Positions 4,635 to 5,520 of a stretch of 5,520 nt of DNA are shown here, one piece after another. The position numbers and the translations under genes are program-made. Numbering within the stretch: position 1 is the first letter of the stretch; each line of letters opens with the position of its first letter. Under the pieces are notes generated by a model, which was not told the origin of the DNA, did no database searches, and was given only the letters and a program-made list of their open reading frames with translations. Source of the DNA: Actinomycetota bacterium (lineage in GTDB: Bacteria > Actinomycetota > Actinomycetes > Nanopelagicales > Nanopelagicaceae). Location: positions 1-5,520 of the forward strand of contig WLCS01000078.1 of assembly GCA_009705185.1 (NCBI GenBank), given 5' to 3'.

Positions 4635-5520
4635 ATAACTTTTGCGCCGTGGACTGGTCCGTGTGCACGAGCAACGCTTCCCACGACTCCACTTGCAGTA
4701 AGAGCAACTGCCAAATCTAATCCTGAATCTTCATCGGCAACTAAAAATGCAACAGTGGGTCCAGAGCCTGAAACTATTGCACCGAGAGCGCCATAATCGC
4801 GGCCGACTTCAAGAACTAAACTTAGCGCTGGACGCAATGAACATGCAGCGCTTTGTAAATCATTAACGAGTGCGCGGCCAACTGCATCAGCATCTGCAGC
4901 TAAAAGAGATTGCATAAGTACATCTGACACAACTGGTGGAGCAATCTCTAATTCTGCGCGCATGCGATCGCATTCTGAATACACGGCAGGTGTTGATAAT
5001 CCAACGCTAGAAAGTGCGAGCACCCAGTGATACGTCCCTCTAGAAAGTGCTGCAGTTAATTGATCTCCGCGACCCTGCCCAATTGCAGTGCCTCCTGAAA
5101 TCATAAACGGAACATCGCTACCAAGTTCTGAACCCAATGCATGCAACTCATCGCGGGACATATCAAGATCAAATAATGAATCCATGGCAACCAGAGTTGC
5201 TGCCGCATCGGCACTTCCGCCTGCCATCCCGCCAGCAACGGGAATCGATTTCTTTACTTCGATGTGCACATCAACATCAAAATCAAATTTTGAACCTACT
5301 AAAGCAGCTGCTTTTACAGCCAAATTCGATTGATCCTCAGGTACGCCATGTGTGTGTTCGCCAGTAATGGAGATTGAAATCCCATGGCCTGGGCTCTTCT
5401 TAGTAATTGTCACATCATCAAAAATTGAGATTGCTTGAAATACAGATACAAGATTATGAAAGCCATCTGCTTCTCGAGGGCCAACAGATAATTGCAAATT
5501 CACTTTCGCAGGAACGCGAA
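4631..5520 (-). CDS. ispE: 4-diphosphocytidyl-2-C-methyl-D-erythritol kinase, N-terminus cut by right edge
   Basis: IspE uses ATP to phosphorylate the 2-hydroxyl of CDP-methylerythritol in the non-mevalonate (MEP) route to isoprenoids. The frame stays open through the right edge (last full codon at 5518), reading RVPAKVNLQLSVG, so the GTG at 5503 is the internal Val after the conserved Lys, not the start. Probably only a few residues are missing. Counting that Val as 1, the GHMP-kinase motifs are Lys0 in PAKVN (substrate contact), the ATP loop PVAGGMAGGSADAAATL at 88-104, catalytic Asp130 in LGSDVPF, and the C-terminal glycine motif VSGSGPTVAFL at 244-254. PVAGGMAGGSAD is the normal actinobacterial variant. 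Its stop shares TTAA with the convergent MarR gene, a 4-bp overlap. rsmA is a common upstream partner but lies outside the window. Confidence 0.97.
   Translation of the reverse strand, partial: RVPAKVNLQLSVGPREADGFHNLVSVFQAISIFDDVTITKKSPGHGISISITGEHTHGVPEDQSNLAVKAAALVGSKFDFDVDVHIEVKKSIPVAGGMAGGSADAAATLVAMDSLFDLDMSRDELHALGSELGSDVPFMISGGTAIGQGRGDQLTAALSRGTYHWVLALSSVGLSTPAVYSECDRMRAELEIAPPVVSDVLMQSLLAADADAVGRALVNDLQSAACSLRPALSLVLEVGRDYGALGAIVSGSGPTVAFLVADEDSGLDLAVALTASGVVGSVARAHGPVHGAKVI

Noticed and set aside
5503..5503. GTG as the ispE start codon
   Set aside because: The frame continues upstream and encodes the conserved RVPAK before this Val, including the family Lys. The true start is beyond the right edge.
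1..5520. Defence island, mobile element, CRISPR array or novel multi-gene system
   Set aside because: All complete genes belong to known core families, apart from one common regulator type. No direct repeats, terminal inverted repeats or integration signs are seen at the tRNA-Gln 3' end.

Overview
The window is an ordinary housekeeping segment of an actinobacterial chromosome. It runs pth – rplY (bL25/CTC type) – prs – glmU – tRNA-Gln on the minus strand, then a MarR-type regulator on the plus strand, then ispE on the minus strand. I recall a very similar set of neighbours (pth, rplY, prsA, glmU, a Gln tRNA, with ispE nearby) in Mycobacterium tuberculosis and other Actinobacteria. Base composition is near-balanced to slightly AT-rich, genes are tightly packed, several starts lack a Shine-Dalgarno sequence, and ispE carries an actinobacterial-style kinase motif. 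Together these suggest a streamlined, lower-GC actinobacterium such as a freshwater Nanopelagicales (acI) lineage. That placement is inference; no rRNA is present to test it.

Layout. At the left edge (1-236, +) is the C-terminal end of an unrecognised protein, whose stop overlaps the end of pth by 11 bp. Next come pth (226-801, -), rplY (819-1439, -), a 141-nt leader or intergenic stretch holding RNA structure, prs (1581-2561, -, TTG start), glmU (2567-3994, -) and tRNA-Gln(UUG) (4011-4082, -). A short divergent intergenic region with overlapping promoters and an 18-bp palindrome leads to a MarR-family gene (4137-4634, +). This gene shares the TTAA of its stop with ispE (4631 to beyond 5520, -), which runs off the right edge. 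No stretch over 300 bases is without a gene. I see no mobile element, CRISPR array, prophage or toxin-antitoxin locus.

Function. GlmU makes UDP-GlcNAc for peptidoglycan. Prs makes PRPP for nucleotide, His, Trp and NAD synthesis. bL25 binds 5S rRNA. Pth recycles peptidyl-tRNA. IspE is the CDP-ME kinase of the non-mevalonate isoprenoid pathway. The tRNA and four genes from glmU to pth probably form one core growth transcription unit with internal promoters.

Most worth a second look are regulatory features. (1) The rplY leader can fold so that the ribosome binding site is paired. (2) An 18-bp near-perfect palindrome lies between the tRNA-Gln and MarR promoters. (3) A possible leaderless promoter for glmU lies partly inside the tRNA-Gln gene and coincides with an unusual T-loop. 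(4) A TANACT hexamer lies 6-8 nt before each of the three starts that lack a Shine-Dalgarno sequence.
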